From PRS1 sp965250265 (GTDB taxonomy: Bacteria > Bacteroidota > Bacteroidia > Flavobacteriales > Flavobacteriaceae), in the NCBI GenBank assembly GCA_965250265.1, contig CBDFNO010000015.1, forward strand, positions 806,001-870,000: a stretch of DNA of 64,000 bases. Direction: 5' to 3'. The position numbers and the translations under genes were made by a program. Shown in pieces: positions 35,882 to 45,060 of the stretch. The notes under the pieces are model-generated. The model searched no databases and was not told the origin of the DNA. It saw only the letters and a list, made by a program, of their open reading frames with translations. Positions within the stretch are counted from its first letter, which is position 1. Every line of letters starts with the position of its first letter.

Positions 35882-36751
35882 ATGCTCTTAAAATATTCAA
35901 AAATCATAGCGGGAACAATGGGTTGGGGACGTTGGGGTAAACAACTCAACACCGAAGAAATGATTCACTTAATCGATCATTGTTTAAAAAACGATATTAC
36001 AACTTTTGACCATGCCGATATCTATGGAGGTTACACTACCGAAGCCGAGTTTGGTAATGCTTTTAACAATACTGATATTAAACGTGAAGATATTCAACTC
36101 ATATCGAAATGTGGCATTCAACATCTTTCAGGGAGCCGAAATAATAAAGTTGGTCATTACAACTATGATAGAGATTATATTATTTGGTCGGCAGAAGAAT
36201 CGCTTAAAAATCTTAAGACTGATTATTTAGATTTGTTTTTATTACACAGACCCAGTCCTTTAATGCATCCCGATGAAATTTCTGAAGCCATCAACTCACT
36301 AAAAGAACAAGGGAAAATAAAAGATTTTGGAGTTTCTAATTTTACACCATCACAAGTTGACTTAATTTCAAAAAATATTGAAGTTTTTGTTAATCAAGTG
36401 GAATTTTCTATCACATCACATTCTGCAATGCACAATGGTGTTTTAGACCAAATGATGCTTAAAAACATTAAACCGATGGCTTGGTCTCCTTTAGGCAGTG
36501 TTTTTAAAGAAACTTCTGAACAAATTAAGCGAATACATACAGAATTGAAAACCCTACAAACAAAATATAATGCAACTAAAGATCAATTGCTTTTGGTTTG
36601 GATTTTAAAGCATCCTGCTGCAATTCATCCTGTGATAGGAACAACAGATAAAAACAGAATTGTAAATGCTGCAAAAGTAACAGCCATAGATTTAGAGCTC
36701 GAAGACTGGTTTATTTTACTTGTGGCTAGTCAAGGGCATAAAGTGCCATAG
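35882..36751 (+). CDS. Aldo/keto reductase
   Basis: 289 residues with the AKR barrel and tetrad: D40s in TFDHADIYGGYTTEAEFGNA (Asp and Tyr), the lysine in LISKCGIQ and the histidine in LDLFLLHRPSP. The NADPH-binding end is IGTTDKNRIVNAA. It is similar to YdhF-type oxidoreductases, so an NADPH-dependent reductase of small carbonyls is likely, but the substrate cannot be inferred. Confidence 0.9.
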   Translation: MLLKYSKIIAGTMGWGRWGKQLNTEEMIHLIDHCLKNDITTFDHADIYGGYTTEAEFGNAFNNTDIKREDIQLISKCGIQHLSGSRNNKVGHYNYDRDYIIWSAEESLKNLKTDYLDLFLLHRPSPLMHPDEISEAINSLKEQGKIKDFGVSNFTPSQVDLISKNIEVFVNQVEFSITSHSAMHNGVLDQMMLKNIKPMAWSPLGSVFKETSEQIKRIHTELKTLQTKYNATKDQLLLVWILKHPAAIHPVIGTTDKNRIVNAAKVTAIDLELEDWFILLVASQGHKVP

Positions 36752-36784
36752 CAAGTTTATGTTGTTACAGAAACTAAAATAATG

Positions 36785-36808
36785 AGATTCCTGCCTCCGC
36801 AGGAATGA
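36785..36808 (+). repeat. REP-like hairpin element, copy 2
   Basis: AGATTCCTGCCTCCGCAGGAATGA, stem ATTCCTGC/GCAGGAAT with loop CTCC. It resembles the element at 27063-27085. Its end overlaps the first possible ATG (36805) of the next gene, so it would be in the 5' leader if the ATG at 36814 is used. Confidence 0.65.
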
Positions 36809-37947
36809 TGAATATGATTAACAAACGCCTTTTAATAAAAAATCTTTTAGCCCATAATGATGAGAATAGCTTCTATGATAAAAAACGGAAAATTGATATT
36901 GGTCAAAAAGAAGGGAAAGCAAAATTCTTAAAACACATTTGTGCACTATCAAATAGCAATCCCCAAAACAATTCTTATATCGTAATTGGTGTAGAAGACG
37001 AAGACAATAAGATTATTGGCGTTGACTTTTTTGATGATAGTAAAATACAAAACCTCATAAATGCATATTTAGCTAACGCTCCTATTGTTCAATACGAAAA
37101 TATTCCTTTCCCTCATTTGTCCGATGAAAAAGTTGTGGGTTTGGTTACCATCAGAGCTCTAAATCAAATTACCTCATTACGTAGAAACATATGGAAGTAC
37201 TATGGAGGTTCGGTGTTTTTTAGAGATGGAAGTATGAGTATGCCTAAAGTTTTTGATATAGAAATAAAAGATGTGAATTCTAATATTGTTGCAGCAATCG
37301 AAAAGCATGCTCAAAACAATATTCAGCATACACTTGATGGTGTTTTCGATTTTATGAATATGCGTAAAGATTTCAATCCGCAATACAATGTTTTTAAAGA
37401 ATATTTTGTAGTCTGTTGGGCTGGACAAAAAAAAGTTGTTAAAGACAAAACCTTTTTCTCAAGAGTAGATATTGAACTTATTAACGAGCAAGTTAGGCTT
37501 TTCTATTCTACTTTAGATGAGGTGTCCATAACTTTTGATGATAATAAGTTTAAAATAATTGAATATGTAAATCTTGGTCTTCAAAATTTAAATAAATATT
37601 ATCCATTAGAAGAAACTATTATTAGCTTTGAAGATAATGTGACATATACGATTGAAACCACCCTTTTATTTAATCCACCGCAGTACGATAAAAAAGTATT
37701 GCATCATATTTATAATTCAAACAATGCAATTTTAGAAAAATTGAAAAAAGGAATTGTATTAAATAAAAACGAAACTCAAGACTTAAGAAATCTCCCAGCC
37801 ACGTATTTAATATGCTACCTCAACTCTTTTCAAGATGCAATAGAAAAATTAAATGAAGCGAAACCTTTTTTAAAAAAATATAGTGACGAAGTTTTCGAGT
37901 TTTATAAAGAATCTATTAGAATTTTAAGAAAAGTAAAGTATAGTTAA
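36805..37947 (+). CDS. AlbA_2 (Schlafen-like) domain protein
   Basis: 380 residues. The N-terminal ~150 form an AlbA_2 domain (RKIDIGQKEGKAKFLKHICA; NSYIVIGVEDEDNKIIGVDF; SSS-free nucleotide-binding-type turns), the domain commonly called 'ATP-binding protein' or divergent AAA_4. The rest is helical and unrecognised (ending KKYSDEVFEFYKESIRILRK). AlbA_2 proteins bind nucleic acids and appear in transcriptional regulators and in defence genes. Three ATGs (36805, 36808, 36814) are all possible; the first two lie inside the hairpin repeat, so 36814 may be the real start. Confidence 0.72.
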   Translation: MMNMINKRLLIKNLLAHNDENSFYDKKRKIDIGQKEGKAKFLKHICALSNSNPQNNSYIVIGVEDEDNKIIGVDFFDDSKIQNLINAYLANAPIVQYENIPFPHLSDEKVVGLVTIRALNQITSLRRNIWKYYGGSVFFRDGSMSMPKVFDIEIKDVNSNIVAAIEKHAQNNIQHTLDGVFDFMNMRKDFNPQYNVFKEYFVVCWAGQKKVVKDKTFFSRVDIELINEQVRLFYSTLDEVSITFDDNKFKIIEYVNLGLQNLNKYYPLEETIISFEDNVTYTIETTLLFNPPQYDKKVLHHIYNSNNAILEKLKKGIVLNKNETQDLRNLPATYLICYLNSFQDAIEKLNEAKPFLKKYSDEVFEFYKESIRILRKVKYS

Positions 37948-38119
37948 TTTTGATTTCTAAATGCAATAGCCTACCAATTATATATTTCTATAGGTAAAAA
38001 AAAATTATTTAATTTACTTTTATACCGCTATTAATCAATGATAAAAATCCAATTGTTTGAATGAGTGGTTTATAATTACAGTCAATAAAATTAATCCTTA
38101 TATTTAGAAAAAGATTTTT

Positions 38120-39595
38120 ATGGATAACCTTACTAGTAAAATATGTACAATTAATGATTTGTTAGATGTAGTAAAAGATTTTTTGGAATCATACTACAAA
38201 ATTTCAGATGTGAATGTTACAAATAGTTTGGAAGTTCTTAAAAATTATATACAATATTTTCAAAATGATTTGTTTATTTATATTGAATATCCTTATGTTG
38301 ATAAAGTTTATAGAGATTCATACTATAATTATTATGCCTCAAAAAGAGATAGATATCATAGAGACACTATAAGAGTTTCACTTTTTAAAAATGAAGTTAC
38401 AAATGAATGTTTTAGAGATACGAAAACTCTTGATGATTTAAAAAATAAATATTTAGGATTTTTCATTATTAGACCTACATTCCCTCAAATTATTGGTAGA
38501 TCTTTAATTTCTCCAAATGCAATGATTGAAAATAATTTTAAGATTTGCAGCACTGATTATGCCGTTACTTCAAATTCAATCAAGTTCTCTACTAAAGGGT
38601 TTCCTCACTCATCCCAAAATTCAGAAACTATTTCATGCGCTGAAACAACTTTATGGTCAATTATGGAATATTTTGCGTTTAGATATGTTGAATACAAACC
38701 TATCTTGCCTTCTAAAATAAGCTATATCCTAAATAAATTATCATTTGAGAGATTAATTCCCTCGAAAGGTCTTACCGCCCAACAAATTTCTTATGCATTA
38801 AAAGAGTTCGATTTTGGCGTGAAAATATATTCGGAAAGAGCTTATCCAAATGACTTCAAAAAAATTCTAAAGACTTATGTTGAGTCTGGTATTCCTATTA
38901 TAATATTAATTCAAAATAATAATGGTATAGGGCATGCTCAAATCATAATTGGAAGAAAAAGATTTTCAAAAGATGAAATAAATAAGCTAACAAATTCAAT
39001 ATCCTTAAATCCAACTACAACTATAATTGATTTTATGAATATTGAAGTAGATTATGTATTTATAGATGATAATCATTCCCCTTATCAAATTTCAAGTTTA
39101 GAATCTCCTTCCTCATTTTACAAAAACAAAAAATGGAAAGATTGTGAAATTACTAATTTCATCGTTCCTTTGTACCATAAAATATATTTAGAAGCAGGAG
39201 AAGCTAGAGCTTTATCTAAATCATTATTATTTCAATTTGTTAATAATTTTGGATTATTAAATAATAAGGAAACTATATTTAAAACTTTTCTAACTTCAAG
39301 TCGTTCATTCAAAAATGAAATCGCTTTAAATAATACACTTGATGATACTATTAAAGAATTAATTTTGAGCTTATCTATGCCAAAATTTATTTGGTTAACT
39401 GAATTGAGTGATAAAAATATAATAATAAATAACCTTTGTTCTGGCCTATTAATCATTGATGCTACTGAACCTAAAATAGTAGGTCTTATTGCAGGATTAA
39501 TAGAAAATCACTATATTTCAAACAATTTAAGTAGCTTTGTTACAATTAAAACCCCTTTTAATCCGTTTAAAAGTTTTCAAGGAAATCTAAATTAA
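38120..39595 (+). CDS. Papain/C39-like cysteine peptidase domain protein of unknown function
   Basis: 491 residues, no signal peptide. The N-terminal 140 residues are unrecognised apart from a conserved-looking LGFFIIRPTFPQIIGRSLIS. In the middle, a papain-like constellation is visible: Q166 (PHSSQN, oxyanion hole), C173 (ISCAETTLWSIMEY), H272 (GIGHAQIIIGRK) and the acid D316/D317 in VFIDDNHSPY. This order and spacing fit C39-like peptidases. The C-terminal 140 residues are helical and unknown. The DNA is visibly more AT-rich than its neighbours. The gene is followed 9 bp later by a small charged-protein gene, implying co-translation and perhaps an interaction. Confidence 0.65.
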   Translation: MDNLTSKICTINDLLDVVKDFLESYYKISDVNVTNSLEVLKNYIQYFQNDLFIYIEYPYVDKVYRDSYYNYYASKRDRYHRDTIRVSLFKNEVTNECFRDTKTLDDLKNKYLGFFIIRPTFPQIIGRSLISPNAMIENNFKICSTDYAVTSNSIKFSTKGFPHSSQNSETISCAETTLWSIMEYFAFRYVEYKPILPSKISYILNKLSFERLIPSKGLTAQQISYALKEFDFGVKIYSERAYPNDFKKILKTYVESGIPIIILIQNNNGIGHAQIIIGRKRFSKDEINKLTNSISLNPTTTIIDFMNIEVDYVFIDDNHSPYQISSLESPSSFYKNKKWKDCEITNFIVPLYHKIYLEAGEARALSKSLLFQFVNNFGLLNNKETIFKTFLTSSRSFKNEIALNNTLDDTIKELILSLSMPKFIWLTELSDKNIIINNLCSGLLIIDATEPKIVGLIAGLIENHYISNNLSSFVTIKTPFNPFKSFQGNLN

Positions 39596-39604
39596 CTATA
39601 AAAT

Positions 39605-39808
39605 ATGCCAACAATTTTAAAAAGTAGATTTAATGAAATAATTGAATCTCTTAAAGAAAAAGGAGAGGTTGAAATTATTCAAGAAGAGCAAAAAGTTTCT
39701 GAATCCTTAAAAGAGGTTGAGAAAGAACTAAATGATTATCGTTTTGAAAATCAAAGAAGAATTAAAGAATCGCAAGAAGACATTGCGACTGTTGTATTAA
39801 CATCTTAA
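39605..39808 (+). CDS. Small charged helical protein paired with the cysteine peptidase
   Basis: 67 residues, rich in Glu and Lys, predicted to be one or two long helices or a coiled coil (EIIQEEQKVSESLKEVEKEL). It follows the peptidase stop by 9 bp on the same strand. Its size, charge and position suggest a partner, inhibitor or substrate of the peptidase, but this is inference. I know no family. Confidence 0.6.
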   Translation: MPTILKSRFNEIIESLKEKGEVEIIQEEQKVSESLKEVEKELNDYRFENQRRIKESQEDIATVVLTS

Positions 39809-39833
39809 TGAAAAACTATTGTAAATATAAAAC

Positions 39834-39849
39834 GAAGTTTTAAAACTTC
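39834..39849. terminator. Weak palindrome between convergent genes
   Basis: GAAGTTTTAAAACTTC, a perfect 16-bp palindrome, lies between the stops of the small charged protein gene and the aldehyde dehydrogenase gene. It is AT-rich and short, so termination is only possible. Confidence 0.3.
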
Positions 39850-39877
39850 ACTTTTATGTTTATGAAATTTATTCTTT

Positions 39878-41431
39878 TTACAAATCAAATTTTATCCCTT
39901 GCGCTAAAGGTAAATCTGTCGTATAATTAATTGTATTTGTTTGACGTCTCATATATACTTTCCAGGCATCGCTTCCAGATTCGCGTCCACCGCCTGTTTC
40001 TTTTTCACCACCAAAAGCGCCACCAATTTCAGCTCCTGAAGTTCCAATATTAACGTTTGCTATACCACAATCAGAACCTGCAACAGATAAAAATCGTTCG
40101 GCTTCACGTAAATTATTGGTCATAATTGCTGAAGATAGCCCTTGTACTACTCCATTTTGAACATTTATGGCATTTTCTACATCACCAGAATATTTTAATA
40201 AATATAAAACTGGCGCAAAGGTTTCGTGTTGTACAATCTCATAATGGAGTTTTGCTTCGGCGATTGCTGGTTTTACGTAACAACCACTTTCATAACCTTC
40301 ACCTGAAAGAGTTCCTCCTTCAACAACAATATTTCCGCCTTCTTCAACTACTTTAGTTAGTGCAGCTTCATACATTTTTACAGCATCTTTATCAATAAGT
40401 GGTCCTACATGATTGTTTTCATCCAATGGATTTCCAATACGTAATTGTCTATAAGCTTTTACAACAGCATCTTTTACAGTATCGTAAATAGAATCATGAA
40501 TAATTAAACGACGTGTTGACGTGCAACGCTGTCCTGCAGTTCCAACAGCCCCAAATACAGCTCCAATAACTGTCATCTTAATGTCAGCATCTGGAGTTAC
40601 TATAATGGCATTATTCCCTCCCAATTCTAAAAGAGAATTTCCTAAACGACCAGCAACCTCTTTTGCTACAATTTTCCCCATTCTGGTTGAACCTGTAGCA
40701 GAAATTAAAGGCACCCGTTTGTCTTTTGTCATCATTTCTCCAACTCTGTAATCGCCATTAATTAAGTTACAAATACCCTCAGGCAAATTGTTTGCTGCAA
40801 AAACTTCAGCCGCAATATTCTGGCAAGCTACACCACAAATAGGTGTTTTTTCGCTAGGTTTCCAAACGCACACATCTCCGCAAATCCAAGCTAAAGCTGT
40901 ATTCCAAGCCCAAACGGCTACTGGAAAGTTAAATGCTGAAATAATTCCAACAACTCCAAGTGGATGATATTGTTCATACATCCTGTGACCAGGGCGTTCA
41001 CTATGCATAGTCAAACCATGAAGCTGACGTGATAAACCAACAGCAAAATCACAGATATCAATCATTTCTTGCACTTCGCCTAAACCTTCTTGGTAACTTT
41101 TTCCCATTTCATAAGACACCAATTTACCCAAAGCTTCTTTTTTTTCTCGAAGCTTTTCACCAAATTGGCGTACAACTTCGCCACGCTGTGGTGCTGGCAT
41201 TGTTCTCCAGCTTTTAAAAGCAGATGTTGCCACAGTCATCACCTTTTCGTAATCATCTTTGGTTGTTGTTTTTACTTTTCCTATTAAACTGCCATCAACT
41301 GGAGAATAAGACTCAATAATTTCACCATTAGAAAAATTGTCTGAACCTGTAGATGTTCCTTCATTTATATCTTTTACACCTAATTGGTTAAGCGCTTCTT
41401 GTATTCCGAAATCAGTTGCAACTGCTTGCAT
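39878..41431 (-). CDS. Aldehyde dehydrogenase family 7 (aminoadipate-semialdehyde type)
   Basis: 517 residues. The active-site cysteine lies in GTAGQRCTSTRRL and the glutamate in LLELGGNNAI. The residues between, such as GEMMTKDKRVPLISATGSTR, and the C-terminal GGGRESGSDAWKVYMRRQT are typical of ALDH7 (antiquitin-like), which oxidises alpha-aminoadipate semialdehyde/piperideine-6-carboxylate in lysine breakdown. The ALDH7 label rests on overall similarity; other lysine-pathway genes are not adjacent. Confidence 0.85.
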   Translation of the reverse strand: MQAVATDFGIQEALNQLGVKDINEGTSTGSDNFSNGEIIESYSPVDGSLIGKVKTTTKDDYEKVMTVATSAFKSWRTMPAPQRGEVVRQFGEKLREKKEALGKLVSYEMGKSYQEGLGEVQEMIDICDFAVGLSRQLHGLTMHSERPGHRMYEQYHPLGVVGIISAFNFPVAVWAWNTALAWICGDVCVWKPSEKTPICGVACQNIAAEVFAANNLPEGICNLINGDYRVGEMMTKDKRVPLISATGSTRMGKIVAKEVAGRLGNSLLELGGNNAIIVTPDADIKMTVIGAVFGAVGTAGQRCTSTRRLIIHDSIYDTVKDAVVKAYRQLRIGNPLDENNHVGPLIDKDAVKMYEAALTKVVEEGGNIVVEGGTLSGEGYESGCYVKPAIAEAKLHYEIVQHETFAPVLYLLKYSGDVENAINVQNGVVQGLSSAIMTNNLREAERFLSVAGSDCGIANVNIGTSGAEIGGAFGGEKETGGGRESGSDAWKVYMRRQTNTINYTTDLPLAQGIKFDL

Positions 41432-41554
41432 GCCTTTATGAATTTTATATGTTATTAAATTTTGATGCGAAGATACTAATTTTTAGATGTTGGTATTAAA
41501 AATTAACGTCTAAAGTATTACCTTTAAAAACACAATTCACAAATTCAATCTCTA

Positions 41555-42610
41555 ATGAAAAAAATCATTTATTTATTTTCCATTATACTAGCTTTCTCAT
41601 CTTGTAATAATGCTAAAACAGAAGTGAAAACAGTTACAGAAACTCAACCGTCAAAAGCTGAATTTTCAATAATCATCCATGGTGGTGCTGGAACTATCTT
41701 GAAAAAGAATATGACTCCTGAAAAGGAAGCGGCTTATAAAGCAAAACTGGAAGAAGCCATTCGAGTTGGCTATGAAATTTTACAGCAAGGTGGTTCCAGT
41801 CTTAATGCTATAACAAAAACAATTAATGTCATGGAAGATTCTCCATTGTTTAATGCTGGTAAAGGCGCGGTTTTTACTAATGAAGAAACAAATGAACTTG
41901 ATGCCTCAATTATGGATGGGAAAACTCTAAATGCAGGAGCATCAGCTGGAACTACCACAGTTAAAAACCCAATCGATTTGGCACGTGCTGTAATGGATAA
42001 TTCACCTCACGTCATGTTATCTGGAAGTGGTGCCGATAGGTTTGCAATAGAACAAGGATTAGAGGTTGTTGACCCAAGTTATTTTTTTACTGAAAGACGT
42101 TTTAATTCGCTACAAAAAATCAAAGAAACACAAAAAGTAGAACTTGACCACGACGATAAACAAGCATTTTATGATTCAGACATAAAAGATTCAAAGTTTG
42201 GAACAGTTGGTTGTGCCGCTCTAGATAAAAATGGAAACCTTGCTGCAGGAACTTCAACAGGAGGAATGACTAACAAACGCTGGGGACGCATTGGTGATGC
42301 GCCTATTATTGGCTCAGGTACTTACGCTAATAATGCCACCTGCGCTGTATCAAGCACAGGCTGGGGAGAATATTTTATCCGGGCTCAGGTAGCACATGAC
42401 ATTTCTGCTCTTATGGAATATAAAGGCATGAGTTTAAAAGATGCAGCTCGTGAAGTAATACACGATAAAGTTGGTGGCTTAGGTGGTAATGGAGGTATTG
42501 TTGCAGTGGATAAACATGGAAATATGGTTGCAGAATTCAATACAGCTGGAATGTATCGAGCTACTATGAATGATAAAGGGGAATTGGAAGTTAAGATTTA
42601 TAAAGAATAA
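41555..42610 (+). CDS. Isoaspartyl peptidase/L-asparaginase, lipoprotein type
   Basis: 351 residues of the plant-type asparaginase (Ntn hydrolase) family. The autocleavage nucleophile is T217 in SKFGTVGCAALDKNGNLA; the N-terminal IHGGAGTILKK and the C-terminal GGLGGNGGIVAVDKHGN are family-conserved. A lipobox (ILAFSSC) indicates that it is exported and lipid-anchored, unlike most cytoplasmic members. It removes isoaspartyl dipeptides or asparagine. It overlaps no gene but is followed by a monooxygenase gene 3 bp later. Confidence 0.9.
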   Translation: MKKIIYLFSIILAFSSCNNAKTEVKTVTETQPSKAEFSIIIHGGAGTILKKNMTPEKEAAYKAKLEEAIRVGYEILQQGGSSLNAITKTINVMEDSPLFNAGKGAVFTNEETNELDASIMDGKTLNAGASAGTTTVKNPIDLARAVMDNSPHVMLSGSGADRFAIEQGLEVVDPSYFFTERRFNSLQKIKETQKVELDHDDKQAFYDSDIKDSKFGTVGCAALDKNGNLAAGTSTGGMTNKRWGRIGDAPIIGSGTYANNATCAVSSTGWGEYFIRAQVAHDISALMEYKGMSLKDAAREVIHDKVGGLGGNGGIVAVDKHGNMVAEFNTAGMYRATMNDKGELEVKIYKE

Positions 42611-42613
42611 CTA

Positions 42614-42928
42614 ATGCATTCTAATTTAGAACCGTATTATGCTGTAATTTTCACTTCAACTCAAAAGGAGAATATCGAAGGTTATTCAGAAATGGTCGTT
42701 AAAATGGAAGAATTAGCTAAAGACCAAGAAGGGTTTTTAGGAATTGATAGTGCTAAAGAAAACGTTGGTATTACTGTAAGTTATTGGAAAGCACTAGATG
42801 ATATTCAGAAATGGAAACAAAATTCTGAACATCTTTTAGCGCAACAAAAAGGTAAAAACCAATGGTATAATTGGTACAATGTGAAAATTTGTAAGGTAGA
42901 ACGCGAATACGAATTTAAATCATCTTAG
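42614..42928 (+). CDS. Antibiotic biosynthesis monooxygenase (ABM) domain protein
   Basis: 104 residues with the ABM ferredoxin-like fold: YYAVIFTSTQKENIEGYSEM, GFLGIDSAKENVGITVSYW and the WKALDDIQKWKQNSEHLLAQ motif. Members are small oxygenases or unknowns of uncertain substrate. It is probably co-transcribed with the preceding asparaginase gene. Its 3' end overlaps the convergent YciI-type gene by 9 bp. Confidence 0.8.
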   Translation: MHSNLEPYYAVIFTSTQKENIEGYSEMVVKMEELAKDQEGFLGIDSAKENVGITVSYWKALDDIQKWKQNSEHLLAQQKGKNQWYNWYNVKICKVEREYEFKSS

Positions 42929-43417
42929 CGGAAATCCTTTTGCTGCCCACCATGGATGCAATTCTATAACCAAACGTCCTGCTTTTACCATTGGATCTGA
43001 ATTTGCTAAACTATCTGCCATTTTTAATGTAGGTACATTGTAGATAGTAATACCACGAATTTCTCCATCATCTCCAAATGGTCCTGAAATATCAGCATAA
43101 CCTAATTCATACATTTTACCTAAATGTGCTAAATGTGCTGCTTGCAATTTGTTAGCTTCTTCTTCGCCTTGTGAACGGTTTGGACCTGTTTTTAAAAAGG
43201 CAATAAAATACTGCTGCATTAAGATTGTATCTTGTGTTTTCTTATCTACATAATCAAATATTTCAAACCCTTGTGCAACTAATTCTTCCTTGATTTTTTG
43301 TGTTGACTTTTGGATTTCTTCAATTTCTGCTTCTGGATTTTCTTTTATTTCTTTCGTTTCAGTTTTACATCCTAAAACAAGTAATAATAACACTAAAGTT
43401 GTTAATTTGTTTTTCAT
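42920..43417 (-). CDS. YciI-like domain lipoprotein
   Basis: 165 residues from MKNKLTTLVLLLLVLGC, a lipoprotein signal (LVLGC). The C-terminal ~95 residues look like a YCII domain (YFIAFLKTGPNRSQGEEEAN; AAHLAHLGKMYELGYADISG; GRLVIELHPWWA). The start ATG overlaps the preceding gene's TAA (TAATG), indicating translational coupling. The function is unknown; soluble YciI proteins are small dimeric enzymes. Confidence 0.75.
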   Translation of the reverse strand: MKNKLTTLVLLLLVLGCKTETKEIKENPEAEIEEIQKSTQKIKEELVAQGFEIFDYVDKKTQDTILMQQYFIAFLKTGPNRSQGEEEANKLQAAHLAHLGKMYELGYADISGPFGDDGEIRGITIYNVPTLKMADSLANSDPMVKAGRLVIELHPWWAAKGFPLR

Positions 43418-43887
43418 TATTTCCATTTAATATAAGGTTGTTTACTTAACTGTGAATTATAATACTTTTTATCTCCTGTTACTTCTTCACCTAACCAATC
43501 TGGTTTTTTAAAGGTTTCATTTTCATGATTTAGTTCTACTTCTGCCACAATTAATCCTTCATTATCTCCAGAAAATTCATCGACTTCAAAAATATGATTG
43601 CCCATTTTTACTTCATGTCTTACTTTATCAATAATTCCTTTTTCGCATAATTGCAATAGAGCTTCAGCATCAATTTTAGGTATCTTTCTTTCCCATTCAA
43701 AACGAGATAATCCAGAGTCATTAGACTTTCCCTTTATGGTTAGAAAGCTTTTACTTCCTTTTATTCTAACACGTACAGTTCGTTCTTTATCTGTATTTAA
43801 AAACCCTTGAGTAATCCTTGTGCTTTTAAAAGACTCCTCTTTAAACGCATTGGAAGTTACTAAAAATTTACGCTCTATTTCAATCAT
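43417..43887 (-). CDS. CYTH domain-containing protein (triphosphatase/adenylate-cyclase family)
   Basis: 156 residues from MIEIERKFLVTSN, the ExExK CYTH signature. Other tunnel residues are visible in TVRVRIKGSKSFLTIKGKS, RFEWERKIP and GLIVAEVELNHE. CYTH proteins hydrolyse inorganic or organic triphosphates with metal ions; some make cAMP. I chose the ATG at 43887 rather than 43908 because it places the signature at the usual N-terminal position. Confidence 0.88.
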   Translation of the reverse strand: MIEIERKFLVTSNAFKEESFKSTRITQGFLNTDKERTVRVRIKGSKSFLTIKGKSNDSGLSRFEWERKIPKIDAEALLQLCEKGIIDKVRHEVKMGNHIFEVDEFSGDNEGLIVAEVELNHENETFKKPDWLGEEVTGDKKYYNSQLSKQPYIKWK

Positions 43888-43919
43888 AACATTAACTAAA
43901 GAAATCATAAATTTACACT

Positions 43920-45017
43920 ATGTCAAACGATTTACCAACACGGAAAATTATTCACATAGATATGGATGCCTTTTATGCTTCTGTTGAACAGATGGATAAC
44001 CCTGAACTTCATGGAAAACCTGTTGCTGTTGGTGGAAGTAGTAAGCGTGGTGTTGTAAGTGCTGCAAGTTACGAGGCACGAGAATTTGGCGTACGTAGTG
44101 CCATGAGTAGTGTATTGGCTAAAATAAATTGTCCCGATCTTATTTTTGTTTATCCAAGATTTGATCGCTATAAAGAAATTTCTCAAAAAGTAAGAACCAT
44201 TTTTTATGATTATACCAATATGGTTGAGCCACTCTCTTTAGACGAAGCTTATCTTGATGTTACTGAAAACAAGAAAGGAAATCCGAGCGCAACATTAATA
44301 GCAGAAGAGATTAGAGAACGTATTTTTAAAGAGGTTGGTCTAACCGCTTCAGCTGGAATATCTGTAAATAAATTTATTGCTAAAGTTTCAAGTGATTACA
44401 ATAAACCTAATGGACAAAAAACGGTTAATCCTGAAGAGGTTGTAGAGTTTTTAGAACAGTTAGATATTCGGAAATTCTATGGAATTGGTAAAGTTACTGC
44501 AGAGAAAATGTATCAACTTGGCATTTTTACAGGAAAAGATTTAAAATCAAAATCGTTAGCTTTTTTATCTGAAAAATTCGGTAAATCAGGTAAATACTAT
44601 TTTTATGTTGTTAGAGGTATTCATAACAGTGAAGTGAAATCTAATAGAGTTAGGAAATCTCTTGCTGCTGAACGAACATTTAATGAAAATTTGTCGAGTG
44701 AAATATTTATGATGGAGAAATTAGATCATATTGCGGAAGAAGTTTCATGCCGTCTAGAAAATAGTAAGGTTGCTGGTAAAACTGTCACTTTAAAAATAAA
44801 ATATAGTGATTTTACATTGCAAACACGAAGTAAAACACTTCCTTATTTTATAAGTGATAAAGTCATGATTTTAGAGCAAGCAAAACTATTATTATACCAA
44901 GAAAATCTTAAAAATTCTGTCCGTTTACTTGGTATTTCTATGTCTAATCTAAATACTGAAAAAAGAAAAAAGCCAGAACAAAAAAGTGTAAGTGTACAGT
45001 TAAAGTTTGATTTTTGA
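43920..45017 (+). CDS. dinB: DNA polymerase IV
   Basis: 365 residues of the Y-family. Catalytic acids are in IIHIDMDAFYASVEQMD and PLSLDEAYLDVT; the palm, fingers and thumb follow with helix-hairpin-helix FYGIGKVTAEKMYQLGIFTG. The C-terminus VSVQLKFDF looks like a beta-clamp-binding QLxxxF motif. It copies past damaged bases with low fidelity. It is divergent from the CYTH gene; the 32-bp spacer has no obvious LexA box. Confidence 0.93.
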   Translation: MSNDLPTRKIIHIDMDAFYASVEQMDNPELHGKPVAVGGSSKRGVVSAASYEAREFGVRSAMSSVLAKINCPDLIFVYPRFDRYKEISQKVRTIFYDYTNMVEPLSLDEAYLDVTENKKGNPSATLIAEEIRERIFKEVGLTASAGISVNKFIAKVSSDYNKPNGQKTVNPEEVVEFLEQLDIRKFYGIGKVTAEKMYQLGIFTGKDLKSKSLAFLSEKFGKSGKYYFYVVRGIHNSEVKSNRVRKSLAAERTFNENLSSEIFMMEKLDHIAEEVSCRLENSKVAGKTVTLKIKYSDFTLQTRSKTLPYFISDKVMILEQAKLLLYQENLKNSVRLLGISMSNLNTEKRKKPEQKSVSVQLKFDF

Positions 45018-45060
45018 GTTTGTCTAAGTATAAACCGAAACGCAAAAAAAAGACGCCTAT

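Noticed and set aside
43888..43919. LexA/SOS box upstream of dinB
   Set aside because: The 32-bp spacer shows no convincing inverted-repeat operator.
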